A stretch of DNA of 59,096 nt from Bacteroidales bacterium (GCA_017549765.1 JAFYNM010000016.1:1-59096); one strand, 5' to 3'; shown: positions 10,380 through 19,146, counted from the stretch's first letter. Translations and numbers: made by a program. Notes: generated by a model from the sequence alone, not told the origin.

Positions 10380-10451
10380 TTGCTTCGTAAGAACCTAATG
10401 ATTTTGAAAATGGTAAATGTTTTCAAGTATCTTACATAGGTTAATGGTTTG

Positions 10452-10484
10452 AAAAAGCGCCTCCTCCCCGGAGGCGCTTTTTTT
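10452..10484 (+). terminator. Rho-independent terminator after lpxC
   Basis: A 13 bp stem (10452-10464 with 10470-10482), TCCCC loop and T-run. It closes the lpxD-lpxC unit. Confidence 0.9.
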
Positions 10485-10507
10485 GTGGCTGGAAGGGAGC
10501 ACGGATG

Positions 10508-10539
10508 AATTGAAAATTAAAAATTGAAAATTGAAAATT
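10508..10539 (+). repeat. Heptamer array C (AATTGAA family, 4.5 units)
   Basis: Units AATTGAA, AATTAAA, AATTGAA, AATTGAA, then AATT. The array lies between the lpxC terminator and the MITE-like element. The unit order is the same as in array E. Confidence 0.85.
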
Positions 10540-10573
10540 ATTTAAGGATAGAGTGTTTCATTCTTTAATTTTA

Positions 10574-10974
10574 GGTAATTATATACATGATGGCACAAAT
10601 ATGATGGTGAAAAAAGAACATCTTTGTTTGAGAGTGTTATGCAAAAAGAGAACATCTTGCTTTGTGGCAAGTACCACTCTCTTAATTAATTATAGTGTTT
10701 AACTTTTCTCTTGATAGAAAAGTTACAAAAGATCAAGCCGACATGAATGCCACCCGCTCTGTCCGCACCGCATGTCGGCATTCCCGCCCGCGTGCTCCAT
10801 GGCGAAGTGTTTCGGAGAAACACTATTTCAGTAACCCCACACGAGCGACGGAGGAGCGGAGTGTGGGGTATGGCATGTGCGCGGGATAAATCGCGGCGCG
10901 GGGAGCACCTGCCAAGATGCATGTGACGTACTCGCCGAGAAAGGGGAGTGTGTGCCATTAGGTATATAATTACC
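10574..10974. mobile_element. 401 bp MITE-like non-autonomous element
   Basis: Terminal inverted repeats of 24 bp (10574-10597 and 10951-10974; 22 of 24 match when one is reverse-complemented) begin GGTAATTATATAC. An identical 8 bp TAATTTTA abuts each end (10566-10573 and 10975-10982), as expected for a target-site duplication. The interior has no credible gene. It is AT-rich on the left and GC-rich on the right, with several hairpins: CTTGC/GCAAG (10656-10671), an 9 bp GCCGACATG pair (10737-10779), GTGTTTC/GAAACAC (10807-10823) and CCCCACAC/GTGTGGGG (10835-10868). Left-side copies of an AAAGAACATCTT-like direct repeat occur near 10610 and 10643. An 8 bp duplication is seen with several transposase families (for example IS256, IS66, ISL3); the mobilising family cannot be decided here. 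Together with arrays and a terminator this accounts for the 660 bp without a gene between lpxC and the next gene. Confidence 0.75.
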
Positions 10975-11041
10975 TAATTTTAAATCAATACAATATAATT
11001 TTATCGTTGTCGTTATTGCCATAACAGCAAAATATTTACCG

Positions 11042-11389
11042 ATGAAAGAAAACATTATCAAAAACAAGTCTTACAGTTTTGCCATTCGTATTGTGCGGAT
11101 GTATCAAACAATCAGCGAGAGAAACAGGGAATATGTATTGTCGAAGCAATGTCTTCGAAGCGGCACTGCTGTTGGGGCGTTGGTATATGAAAGCGAGCAT
11201 GCGCAATCTGTCGCTGATTTCGTCAGCAAGATCAGCATAGCCTTGAAGGAAGCTAACGAGATAATCTATTGGCTGTCTCTGCTTCGAGATACAGGATATC
11301 TCACCAAAGAGGAACATCTTTCAATCCAGCACGATGCACTTGAGCTTGTGAAAATCTTGGCAGCGATCGTGAAAACAATTAAAAGTTGA
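11042..11389 (+). CDS. Four-helix-bundle protein (23S rRNA intervening-sequence protein family)
   Basis: This 115-residue all-helical protein matches the small four-helix-bundle family first named from 23S rRNA intervening sequences: an N-terminal SYSFAIRIVRMYQ-like helix, a central LRSGTAVGALVYES motif, an ALKEANEIIYWLSLL helix and a C-terminal LVKILAAIVKTIK helix. The family is widespread in Bacteroidota genomes outside rRNA; its function is not established. Here it is a solitary gene, with the MITE-like element 60 bases upstream and an inverted heptamer array downstream, so it looks like part of an inserted accessory block. Confidence 0.88.
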   Translation: MKENIIKNKSYSFAIRIVRMYQTISERNREYVLSKQCLRSGTAVGALVYESEHAQSVADFVSKISIALKEANEIIYWLSLLRDTGYLTKEEHLSIQHDALELVKILAAIVKTIKS

Positions 11390-11425
11390 ATATTGAGAAA
11401 AAAGCACAAGTACGGGGTCACCCCT

Positions 11426-11453
11426 AATTTTCAATTTTTAATTTTCAATTCTA
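11426..11453 (-). repeat. Heptamer array D (AATTTTC x4, inverted relative to array C)
   Basis: Units AATTTTC, AATTTTT, AATTTTC, AATTCTA. Read on the minus strand these are GAAAATT-type units, so arrays C and D flank the MITE plus four-helix-bundle gene in inverted orientation. Confidence 0.85.
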
Positions 11454-11509
11454 CTTCCCTCTGCGGAAATCTAATCGACAAATCTCACCATGCGTATCGG
11501 TATTTTTTA

Positions 11510-11517
11510 TATCTTTG
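11510..11517 (+). promoter_or_regulatory. -7 element TATCTTTG ahead of the DUF6913-like/dapA unit
   Basis: TATCTTTG followed by CCG lies 27 bases upstream of the start at 11545. No clear -33 box is seen. Confidence 0.55.
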
Positions 11518-11544
11518 CCGTTTCATATTTAGAATTGCCTACTT

Positions 11545-12078
11545 ATGTTCACAAGTGTTAAAAGATATTTCCTGCGAAAATATATTCGTGAGAACAGGGT
11601 GGTGCGCCAACGTCAGGTCTCCTCTCTGAAACATGCCCGCACCGTGGGACTTCTGTGTGAAATCACCAATGAGGATTCCTATAAAAACATCTATGCTCTC
11701 TTCTCCAAACTGCAGATGGACAACAAGATCGTCAGGCTGGTAGGTTATGTGAACGACAAGGAGGTCCCCTTCTACTGTCTGCCGCAGCTGACCTGTGATT
11801 TCTATTCCAACAAGCATCTCAACTGGTACGGCAAGCCGATGATGCCGCAGCTGCTCGACTTCTCCAAGATAGAGTTCGACATCTTGATCGACTTCAACTA
11901 TCGCGACAATGTGCCGGTGGAGTCGTTGCTGGCCCTGACGAAGGCCAAGTTCATCATCGGGCAGAATGAGGGTTCCGCCTCCTACTATGATCTGTTTATC
12001 AACGACAGCAACAAGGAATACGGCCATTTCTTGGAGGCTATCTATAAATATACCAGTAAATTGTCGGGCAATGAATAG
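11545..12078 (+). CDS. DUF6913-like conserved protein upstream of dapA
   Basis: The 177-residue protein has no signal peptide. It has a basic N-terminus (YFLRKYIRENRVVRQRQ), then an alpha/beta domain with LVGYVNDKEVPFYC and FDILIDFNYRDNVPV segments. It resembles the DUF6913 family, which is often encoded just before dapA in Bacteroidales; the function is unknown. Its stop codon overlaps the dapA start by eight bases (ATGAATAG), so translation of the two is probably coupled. That suggests a link to cell-wall precursor or lysine metabolism, but no reaction can be assigned. Confidence 0.75.
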   Translation: MFTSVKRYFLRKYIRENRVVRQRQVSSLKHARTVGLLCEITNEDSYKNIYALFSKLQMDNKIVRLVGYVNDKEVPFYCLPQLTCDFYSNKHLNWYGKPMMPQLLDFSKIEFDILIDFNYRDNVPVESLLALTKAKFIIGQNEGSASYYDLFINDSNKEYGHFLEAIYKYTSKLSGNE

Positions 12079-12955
12079 CGAGTTGCAAAAATTCAAGGGT
12101 ATGGGTGTCGCCATTGTGACGCCCTTCAAGCCGGATGAGAGCATCGACTTCCAGGCGTTGGAGTCGTTGGTGGAGAACCTCATCGGGAACCATGTGGACT
12201 ATCTGGTGGCTTTGGGCACGACCAGTGAGTATCCCACCATCCCGCCGCAGGAGAAGGAGGAGGTGCTGCGCTGTATCTCAGAGACCAATGCCGGCCGGCT
12301 GCCGTTGATCATCGGGGTGGGCGGGCCGAACACCAAGGCCGTCCTGCGCCGTATGGAGTCGGTGGCACCCTTCAAGGCTGACGCCATCCTCTCGGTGACG
12401 CCCTACTACAACAACCCGACACAGGCAGGCCTGCTGGCTCACTATCAGCTGATTGCGCAGAACAGTCCGCTGCCCATCTTCCTCTACAATGTGCCGGGCC
12501 GTACCTCCTGCAACCTGAAGGCAGAGACTACCCTGCGCATCGCGGAGACCTGTCCCAACGTGTGGGGCATCAAGGAGGCCTCCGGCAACATGCATCAGAT
12601 CCTCTACCTGCTGAACCACAAGCCCGACGACTTCCTCGTCATCTCCGGCGACGACCTGTTGACGCTTCCGCTGATGGCCGCCGGCATGGACGGACTCATC
12701 TCGGTGGTGGCCAACGCCTATCCTGCCGAAGTGGCCAACATGGTGCATCTGGCGCTCTCCGACCAGTTCATCAAGGCCCGTATCTACCACGACCGCTTGT
12801 TCGAGATCACGAAGGCTTGCTTCAAAGAGGGTAATCCCTGCGGCATCAAGGCTTTCCTGGCCGCACAGGGCCGTATCCACAATGTGCTCCGTCTGCCCCT
12901 CGTGCCCGTCTCCGAGACCTTGCAGAAGCAGATTGAGGCTATCGTGAAGAAATAA
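12071..12955 (+). CDS. dapA: 4-hydroxy-tetrahydrodipicolinate synthase DapA
   Basis: DapA condenses pyruvate with aspartate semialdehyde in the lysine/meso-diaminopimelate pathway. The 294-residue TIM barrel shows the Schiff-base lysine K168 in GIKEASGN, the catalytic Tyr in LYNVPGRT (Y139) and the substrate-binding GTTSEYPT loop (GTTGE-type in most relatives, here with Ser-Glu). The start at 12071 is chosen because family homology begins with the ELQKFKGMGVAIVTPF region; the in-frame sequence upstream to 11966 runs inside the preceding gene. It overlaps the preceding stop codon by eight bases. Confidence 0.96.
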   Translation: MNSELQKFKGMGVAIVTPFKPDESIDFQALESLVENLIGNHVDYLVALGTTSEYPTIPPQEKEEVLRCISETNAGRLPLIIGVGGPNTKAVLRRMESVAPFKADAILSVTPYYNNPTQAGLLAHYQLIAQNSPLPIFLYNVPGRTSCNLKAETTLRIAETCPNVWGIKEASGNMHQILYLLNHKPDDFLVISGDDLLTLPLMAAGMDGLISVVANAYPAEVANMVHLALSDQFIKARIYHDRLFEITKACFKEGNPCGIKAFLAAQGRIHNVLRLPLVPVSETLQKQIEAIVKK

Positions 12956-12976
12956 CCCAGCATAACCATTTATACT

Positions 12977-14665
12977 ATGATAAAGAAATTGATGTTGTTG
13001 ACTTGCTGCTTGTTTGTCAGCATGTCGGCTTTTTCCCAGACCGCTGTTTTCAACCCCGAATGGCCGGAGACCTACGTGCAGGTGACCGTCAACGAGGCCC
13101 AGCTGCAGGATCTCTCGTTGCACTATTCCGTCGATAAGGTGGTGCATCATGGCGACGGCACCTTTGACGTGCGCCTCTGTGTGGGCCGCAACGAGTACAA
13201 AGCCTTCGCGGCTACGGGTATCCCATTCACAATAATGTCGTCCGAGAAGCCGCAGGTCAGCATGGCGTCGAGCTATGCCCAGCTGACGCAGTCGTGGAAC
13301 CGCTATCCGACCTACAGCACCTATCTGGCCACGATGGATACTTTCCAGTCGCAGTTCCCGCAGCTTTGCGAGATCGACACCATCCTGGCGCAGACGCTGG
13401 GCGGCCATAAGATCTTGGTGGCCCATATCAGCAGTAGTCTGCAGGACCGTGGCACGCGTCCGGCGGTGTTCTACACCTCCACCATCCATGGCGACGAGCC
13501 GGTGGGCTACTACCTGATGTTGCGTCTCATCCACTATCTGCTCCACAACTACGCCACCGACGCCCGCGTGCAGCAGATGGTCGATAGTCTGGACATCTGG
13601 ATCTGTCCCATCGAGAACCCTGACGGCACCTATCATACCAGCAACAGTCAGCTGAACAGCTCGCCCTATTCGACCCGTGCCAACTACAACGGCATCGACC
13701 TGAACCGTTCGTACCCGTTGGCGGGGGCGGCGACGGCCCTGCGCGATCTGGAACCCGAGGTGCAGGCGATGATCAGCTTCGGCCATGCGCATCCCTTTGT
13801 GCTGTCCGCCAACATGCATGGCGGCGCGGAGGTCTTCAACTACCCGTGGGACACCTGGACATCCTATCAGCGGCCGCACGCCGACGACGCCTGGTGGTAC
13901 CATGTGGGCCGTAAGTTCGCCGACACCTGCCATCTCTATTCTTCCAACTATATGACTGAGGAGAACAACGGTGTCACCGAGGGCGGCGACTGGTACGTCA
14001 TCACCGGCTCGCGGCAGGACTATTACAACTACTATCTCCAGTGCCGCGAGGTGACCATCGAGGTGAGCGACAACAAGGTGGCTCAATCCAACTATCTGCC
14101 GTACTACTGGAACTACATCTACCATTCCTATTTGAACTTCTTGAGGGAGGCGCAGCATGGCTTCCGGGGCGTGGTTACCGACAGTATTACCGGCGCTCCG
14201 CTGGAGGCGACGGTGGTGGTCGAGAGCCACGACGACAACGTCAGCTTTGTCTCCTCGCATCTGCCTGAGGGCGACTACCAGCGGCCTATCAAGGGCGGCA
14301 CGTGGCAGGTCACCTATTCTTCAACGGGCTACTATCCCAAGACGCTCACGCTGACTGCCGTGGATGGTCAGACCACATGGCAGAATGTGCAGTTGGTGCC
14401 CATCGGCTATGGGGTTGAGGATGTGGAGAAGCCCTTGGTGGAGGTCTTTCCCAACCCGACGGCCGGAGAACTCCATGTGCGTATCCCTGCTGAGATGTCC
14501 GACGTTGTGATGACGCTATATGATGCCGCCGGACGTTGTCTTGGCCATCGTGTTGTGTCGCAGCCCGAGGAGGTGATCCCGATGCAGGGGTTGCCTTCCG
14601 GCGTCTATCTGTTGCGTCTTGTTGAAAACGGCAAGACAATCTTCCAGCAAAAGATCCTGCGATAA
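12977..14665 (+). CDS. Secreted M14 zinc carboxypeptidase with T9SS sorting tail
   Basis: The 562-residue protein has a signal peptide (residues 1-20, ending SAFSQ), an M14 catalytic domain with zinc ligands H171 and E174 (HGDEP) and H281 (NMHGG), substrate-contact R244 (DLNRSYP) and catalytic E362 (TIEVS). A carboxypeptidase-regulatory-like beta domain follows at about 386-455. The C-terminal 75 residues (VFPNPTAGELHV through GVYLLRL and a final KILR) are a type A T9SS sorting domain. It is therefore predicted to be exported by the type IX system and anchored or released at the surface to trim peptides. It starts 21 bases after dapA and may be co-transcribed. Confidence 0.93.
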   Translation: MIKKLMLLTCCLFVSMSAFSQTAVFNPEWPETYVQVTVNEAQLQDLSLHYSVDKVVHHGDGTFDVRLCVGRNEYKAFAATGIPFTIMSSEKPQVSMASSYAQLTQSWNRYPTYSTYLATMDTFQSQFPQLCEIDTILAQTLGGHKILVAHISSSLQDRGTRPAVFYTSTIHGDEPVGYYLMLRLIHYLLHNYATDARVQQMVDSLDIWICPIENPDGTYHTSNSQLNSSPYSTRANYNGIDLNRSYPLAGAATALRDLEPEVQAMISFGHAHPFVLSANMHGGAEVFNYPWDTWTSYQRPHADDAWWYHVGRKFADTCHLYSSNYMTEENNGVTEGGDWYVITGSRQDYYNYYLQCREVTIEVSDNKVAQSNYLPYYWNYIYHSYLNFLREAQHGFRGVVTDSITGAPLEATVVVESHDDNVSFVSSHLPEGDYQRPIKGGTWQVTYSSTGYYPKTLTLTAVDGQTTWQNVQLVPIGYGVEDVEKPLVEVFPNPTAGELHVRIPAEMSDVVMTLYDAAGRCLGHRVVSQPEEVIPMQGLPSGVYLLRLVENGKTIFQQKILR

Positions 14666-14802
14666 GGGGTTCGATCTGGATTCCATGTTGGTGCCATTTT
14701 TTTGCAAAAATAGAAGGCTAAATTAACTATTAATTGTAAAACATGGTCTTCTGATGATTATAACTTGTTGATGTTTAGTTATAAAAAAATAATTAAAAAA
14801 CC

Positions 14803-14833
14803 TTGACATTTGTCTGTTTGTGTATTATTTTTG
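14803..14833 (+). promoter_or_regulatory. Promoter of the DUF5618-like gene
   Basis: TTG (within TTGACA) at 14803-14805, a 20 bp spacer and TATTTTTG at 14826-14833. The spacing matches the Bacteroidota consensus. It lies in the AT-rich 200 bp gap between the M14 peptidase gene and the next gene. Confidence 0.7.
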
Positions 14834-14869
14834 CCGTTGAAACCAATGATGTTAAAATAATACTAACCA

Positions 14870-15271
14870 ATGGAAAAGAAAGATCCTATAGAAGAAGCCC
14901 GTAGATATGTGCTTAACGCGGAAGAGGTCATCAAGAAGGCAAATTATGACCCCGAGATGAACCGATACACGGACGGAAAGTACGTAAAGATGGCCGGGAA
15001 CACTTTGTGGAATGGTTGCTTGTTAGCTCTTGACGCTTTGTTCGGCATCAACAAGAGAAAAGGCCGCCCCGACTTTCGCAAATATACGGAGGCTGCGGCC
15101 AAACGTGACAAAAAGCTGCTGGCCTTTATGGTAGATGGGTACAACACCATGCATCTATCCATGGGCTACGATGGCAGCAATCAAAAAAAAGTTTGTGATG
15201 CAGGGTTTGAAGTCGCCCATGCGATCATCGATCGTTGTGCCTTCTTGCGCCCGAATCCGGTGGGTGTATGA
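14870..15271 (+). CDS. DUF5618-like small helical protein
   Basis: The 133-residue protein is mostly helical: an N-terminal EEARRYVLNAEEVIKKA helix, a TDGKYVKMAGNTLWNGCLLALDAL core, a KRKGRPDFRKYTEA segment and an LLAFMVDGYNTMHLSMGYDG motif. It resembles the DUF5618 family, a small HEPN-like helical group common in Bacteroidota. No HEPN R-x4-6-H RNase motif is apparent, so no nuclease activity is claimed. It is a single gene with its own promoter. A run of eight A at 15182-15189 precedes the last third; the downstream alternative frame looks non-coding, so I keep the frame as read. Confidence 0.7.
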   Translation: MEKKDPIEEARRYVLNAEEVIKKANYDPEMNRYTDGKYVKMAGNTLWNGCLLALDALFGINKRKGRPDFRKYTEAAAKRDKKLLAFMVDGYNTMHLSMGYDGSNQKKVCDAGFEVAHAIIDRCAFLRPNPVGV

Positions 15272-15347
15272 CAAGGGAGTGGACGGATGGTGTTGTCCCA
15301 GTATTGTTGATGCTAAGCGAGTGCCAAGGATAGAAAAAGGCTAAAGC

Positions 15348-16205
15348 TTAGAGTCCCAGCTCTTTCAAGGAGATCATCTTGTACACTAATGTGGCGGCGA
15401 GCACGTCGGAGACCTTGTCGTCGGGCTGGGGGCATAGCTCCACCACGTCGAAGCCCACGACGGTGCGCTGGCGGAACACTTTCTCCAGAAATTCCAGGGT
15501 GGGGTACCATTGCAGACCGCCGGGCAGGGGTGTCCCTGTGGCGGGCAGGATGGCGGGGTCGAGGCCGTCGAGGTCGAAGGTGACATATACATGCTCTGTC
15601 AGCCGTTCCACGGCCTTGTCCATCCACGCGTTGTTGTCGTGGATGAGATGGGCGTAGAAGATGTTTTCGGGCACGACTGCGTCTTTTTCTTCGCTGCACA
15701 CGTTGCGGATGCCCACCTGGACGACGCGGGCGTGTTCCTGTGCGCGACGCATGACACAGGCGTGGTTGTAGGGAGACCCGTGGTATGCGTCGCGCAGGTC
15801 GGCGTGTGCGTCAATCTGCAGCACCGTCAGGTCGGGATAGCGCTCGCTCATGGCCTGGATGGCGCCTGCCGAGATGGAGTGCTCGCCGCCGATGAGGACG
15901 GGTGTCTTGCCCATCTCCAGCATCTGGCGGGTGCGGGCATGGACGGAGGCCACCATGGCTTCCGGCGTGGAAAAGTCGTAGTCGTGACGGTCGGTATGGA
16001 TGCCGGCAGTGCAGGCCTCGACGTCGTATTGGACATCGTAGAGCTCCAGGCTGTCGGAGGCGTCGAGGATGGCCTGCGGTCCTTTGTCGGCGCCCTTGAC
16101 GAAGGTGCTGGTGCCGTCGTAGGGGACGCCCATCACCACGTAGCGGGCTGCATCCAGCGTGCAGACCTCGTCGGTGTCCAGAAAATGGTCCATTCGTTTG
16201 ATCAT
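15348..16205 (-). CDS. speB: Agmatinase/ureohydrolase SpeB
   Basis: The protein is 285 residues and belongs to the arginase/agmatinase family, which hydrolyses a guanidino substrate (agmatine to putrescine and urea in SpeB). Binuclear manganese ligands are visible: H109 (GGEHS), D132-x-H134-x-D136 (DAHAD) and D211/D213 (FDLDGLDP). The SPYNHACVMRRA region matches agmatinases better than arginases. The start overlaps the uvrA stop by four bases (ATGA), an arrangement consistent with translational coupling although the two functions are unrelated. Confidence 0.92.
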   Translation of the reverse strand: MIKRMDHFLDTDEVCTLDAARYVVMGVPYDGTSTFVKGADKGPQAILDASDSLELYDVQYDVEACTAGIHTDRHDYDFSTPEAMVASVHARTRQMLEMGKTPVLIGGEHSISAGAIQAMSERYPDLTVLQIDAHADLRDAYHGSPYNHACVMRRAQEHARVVQVGIRNVCSEEKDAVVPENIFYAHLIHDNNAWMDKAVERLTEHVYVTFDLDGLDPAILPATGTPLPGGLQWYPTLEFLEKVFRQRTVVGFDVVELCPQPDDKVSDVLAATLVYKMISLKELGL

Positions 16206-19030
16206 AATGCGTGTGCTAGATATTGTGCGGTGTAACCTTTCTTTTTCTTCACGATCTGTTCGGGCGTGCCGGTGGCCAGGACCTCGCCGCCATAGCGACC
16301 GCCCTCCGGTCCCATATCGATGATATGGTCGGCCATCTTGATGACGTCCATGTTATGTTCGATGACGATGACGGTGTTGCCCTTGTCCACCAGCTTGTTG
16401 AGCACGTCGAGGAGGATGCTGATGTCGTGGAAGTGGAGTCCGGTGGTGGGCTCGTCGAGGATATAGACGGTGCGGCCGGTGTCTTTGCGGGCCAGCTCGG
16501 CGGCCAGCTTGACGCGCTGCGCCTCGCCGCCGGAGAGGGTGGTGGACGACTGCCCTAGATGCAGGTATCCGAGGCCCACATCGACCATCGTCTGCAGCTG
16601 GGTGGTGATGGCGGGGATGTTTTCGAAGAACTTCAGCGCCTGCTCGATGTCCATGTCGAGTACATCGTTGATGGACTTGCCCTTATAGCGGATCTCCAGG
16701 GTCTCGCGGTTGAAGCGTTTGCCCCCGCATTCGGAGCAGGTGACATAGACGTCGGGGAGGAAGTTCATCTCGATGGTCTCCACGCCCGTGCCCTTGCAGG
16801 TCTCGCAGCGGCCACCGGTGACGTTGAAGGAGAAGCGGCCGGGCTTGTAGCCGCGGATCTTGGACTCCGGCATGGAGGTGAAGAGTTTGCGGATATGGTC
16901 CAGCACTCCCACGTAGGTGGCGGGGTTGGAGCGCGGTGTGCGCCCGATGGGCTGCTGGTCGATCTCGATGATCTTGTCGATATGCTCCAAACCAAGGATG
17001 TCCCGATAGGGTAGCGGCTTCTTGTCGCTGCGATACACATAATGGTTCAGGATGGGGTAGAGGGTCTCGTTGATGAGGGTGGACTTGCCGCTGCCGGAGA
17101 CGCCCGTGATGCATATCAGGGTGCCTAGGGGGAACTCGACGGTCACGTTCTTGAGGTTGTTGCCGGTGGCGCCGACGAGGGCCAGCGTCTCGCCGTTGCC
17201 CTTGCGCCGTCTCTTGGGCACAGCTATCTTCTGGCGTCCTGTCAGGTAGTCGGCGGTGATGCCCTTGCTCTTGAGGATCTGCTGGTAGGTGCCTGCCGCG
17301 ATGATCTCGCCGCCCTCTTCGCCCGCGCGCGGCCCGACATCCACGATGTAGTCGGCGGCCTCCATGATGTCGCGGTCGTGCTCCACCACGATGACCGAGT
17401 TGCCCAGGTCGCGCAGGTTCTTCAAAGACTCTATCAGCAGATGATTGTCGCGCTGATGCAGGCCGATGCTGGGCTCGTCGAGGATGTACATGACGTTGAC
17501 GAGCTGCGAGCTGATCTGGGTGGCCAGCCGGATGCGCTGGGCCTCCCCACCGGAGAGCGAGGCGGCAGAGCGGTCCAGGGAGAGATATTGGATGCCGACT
17601 TCGCAGAGGAAGTGCAGACGGAAGTTGATCTCGCGCAGGATCTCGGAGGCGATGGCCTTGTGCTGGGCGTTGAGATGCTTGGGCAGCGCCTCGGTCCAGG
17701 CCAGCAGGTCGGTGAGGTCCATGGCCGCGAGCTCGGCGATGTTCTTGTCTTGGATGCGGAAATGCAGCGACTCCTTGCGCAGGCGGGCCCCATGACAGTG
17801 GGGACACGCGGTCATGTTGACGAACTGGTTGAGCCACTTGCGCATGGAGGCGGGCAGCGCCTCGGCATTGAGGTTGGTCAGGTAGTTGACGACCCCGTCG
17901 AAGGTCTTCTTGATGGGGGCGAGACCCGCCACCTCCCGCTTGACACGCAGAATCTCGGTGGTGCCGTACAAGACCATGTTGAGGTTCTGCTCCGACAGGT
18001 CGCGGATGGGGTCGGAGAGGGAGAAGTGATACTTCTCCGCCAAGGCCTCCAACTCGCGGAATATCATGGTCTTCTTGTACTCTCCGATGGCGATGATGCC
18101 CCCGTCTTTAATCGACTTGCTGTCGTCGGGGATGATCTTCTGGAGGTCCAGCTCGGAGACATATCCGAGGCCGTTGCAGTGCTCGCAGGCGCCATACGGA
18201 GAGTTGAAGGAGAAGGTGTTGGGCTCGGGCTCTGGATAGGAGATGCCCGTGGTGGGGCACATCAGGAACTTACTGTAGGTCTTGATTTCGTTGGACTGGT
18301 TGTCCAAGACCATCACCGTGCCTTTGCCGTATTTCATCGCCAGGTGGATGCTGTGGTTGAGCCGTACCATCGACCGTTCGGAGACGTCGATGGTGTCGAT
18401 GACCAGCTCGATGTCGTGGATCTTGTAGCGGTCCACCTGCATGTTGAGGGTGAGCTTGTGCAGGACGCCGTCCACGCGCACCCGGGTGAAGCCCTGGTTG
18501 CGGATGTTCTCGAAGAGCTCGCGGTAATGACCCTTGCGTCGTTTGACGATGGGTGACATGAGGGTGATGGTGCGCTTGTCGTAATGAGAGATCAGCAGGT
18601 CGATGAGCTCTTTCTCGGTGTAGTGGACCATCTTCTCCCCCGTGTTGTAGGAGTAGGCCTCGCCGATGCGGGCAAAGAGCAGGCGCAGGAAGTCATAGAC
18701 CTCTGTGATGGTGCCCACGGTGGAGCGGGGGTTCTTGTTGACGGTCTTCTGTTCAATGGAGATGACGGGGTTCAGGCCCGTGATCTTGTCCACGTCGGGG
18801 TGTTCCAGGTTGCCGAGGAAATGGCGGGCGTAGGCGGAGAACGTCTCCATGTAACGGCGCTGGCCTTCGGCGTAGATGGTGTCGAAAGCCAGTGACGACT
18901 TGCCGCTGCCGCTCAACCCGGTGATGACGACCAGCTGCTGCTGCGGAATGGTGACGTCCACATTCTTCAGGTTGTTCTCACGCGCGCCGGTCACGATCAG
19001 CGCATCCTCTGCAAAGGAATTCTTGTCCAT
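16202..19030 (-). CDS. uvrA: Excinuclease ABC subunit A, UvrA
   Basis: UvrA is the damage-recognition ATPase of nucleotide excision repair. The 942-residue protein has two ABC modules with Walker A sequences GLSGSGKSS and GVSGSGKST, ABC signatures LSGGEAQR in both halves, and the zinc-binding Cys pairs CEHCNGLGY, CPHCHGARL and CETCKGTG...CSECGGKRF. The start at 19030 (MDKNSF) is chosen because the promoter TACATTTG lies at 19067-19074 and family homology starts right after it; the frame is open to 19144. It is followed by overlapping speB. Confidence 0.97.
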   Translation of the reverse strand: MDKNSFAEDALIVTGARENNLKNVDVTIPQQQLVVITGLSGSGKSSLAFDTIYAEGQRRYMETFSAYARHFLGNLEHPDVDKITGLNPVISIEQKTVNKNPRSTVGTITEVYDFLRLLFARIGEAYSYNTGEKMVHYTEKELIDLLISHYDKRTITLMSPIVKRRKGHYRELFENIRNQGFTRVRVDGVLHKLTLNMQVDRYKIHDIELVIDTIDVSERSMVRLNHSIHLAMKYGKGTVMVLDNQSNEIKTYSKFLMCPTTGISYPEPEPNTFSFNSPYGACEHCNGLGYVSELDLQKIIPDDSKSIKDGGIIAIGEYKKTMIFRELEALAEKYHFSLSDPIRDLSEQNLNMVLYGTTEILRVKREVAGLAPIKKTFDGVVNYLTNLNAEALPASMRKWLNQFVNMTACPHCHGARLRKESLHFRIQDKNIAELAAMDLTDLLAWTEALPKHLNAQHKAIASEILREINFRLHFLCEVGIQYLSLDRSAASLSGGEAQRIRLATQISSQLVNVMYILDEPSIGLHQRDNHLLIESLKNLRDLGNSVIVVEHDRDIMEAADYIVDVGPRAGEEGGEIIAAGTYQQILKSKGITADYLTGRQKIAVPKRRRKGNGETLALVGATGNNLKNVTVEFPLGTLICITGVSGSGKSTLINETLYPILNHYVYRSDKKPLPYRDILGLEHIDKIIEIDQQPIGRTPRSNPATYVGVLDHIRKLFTSMPESKIRGYKPGRFSFNVTGGRCETCKGTGVETIEMNFLPDVYVTCSECGGKRFNRETLEIRYKGKSINDVLDMDIEQALKFFENIPAITTQLQTMVDVGLGYLHLGQSSTTLSGGEAQRVKLAAELARKDTGRTVYILDEPTTGLHFHDISILLDVLNKLVDKGNTVIVIEHNMDVIKMADHIIDMGPEGGRYGGEVLATGTPEQIVKKKKGYTAQYLAHAL

Positions 19031-19066
19031 AGAAACCACGAAATACAAGCCATAAATTAAAGGCCG

Positions 19067-19074
19067 CAAATGTA
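19067..19074 (-). promoter_or_regulatory. -7 element TACATTTG of uvrA
   Basis: On the minus strand TACATTTG followed by CGG lies 36 bases upstream of the uvrA ATG. It matches TAnnTTTG exactly. Confidence 0.65.
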
Positions 19075-19146
19075 CACAATTTTTACGGAAGTAGATAGGG
19101 GATTGTATTGTGGTGACGTGCCCGCCGCGAAAGGGAAACGACAAGA

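Noticed and set aside
10686-11067. Small open frames inside the MITE-like element and its right flank (for example 10686-10958 minus and 10695-10889 plus)
   Set aside because: They run through inverted ends and hairpins, lack start signals and give Arg/Pro/His-rich translations without homology.
12278-14260. Antisense frame of 660 codons opposite dapA and the M14 peptidase
   Set aside because: It spans two unrelated well-identified genes on the other strand and has no recognisable domain.
15135-15344. Frameshifted continuation of the DUF5618-like gene after the A8 run
   Set aside because: The original frame keeps helical, family-like sequence to its stop, whereas the alternative is Cys/Trp-rich and unrelated.
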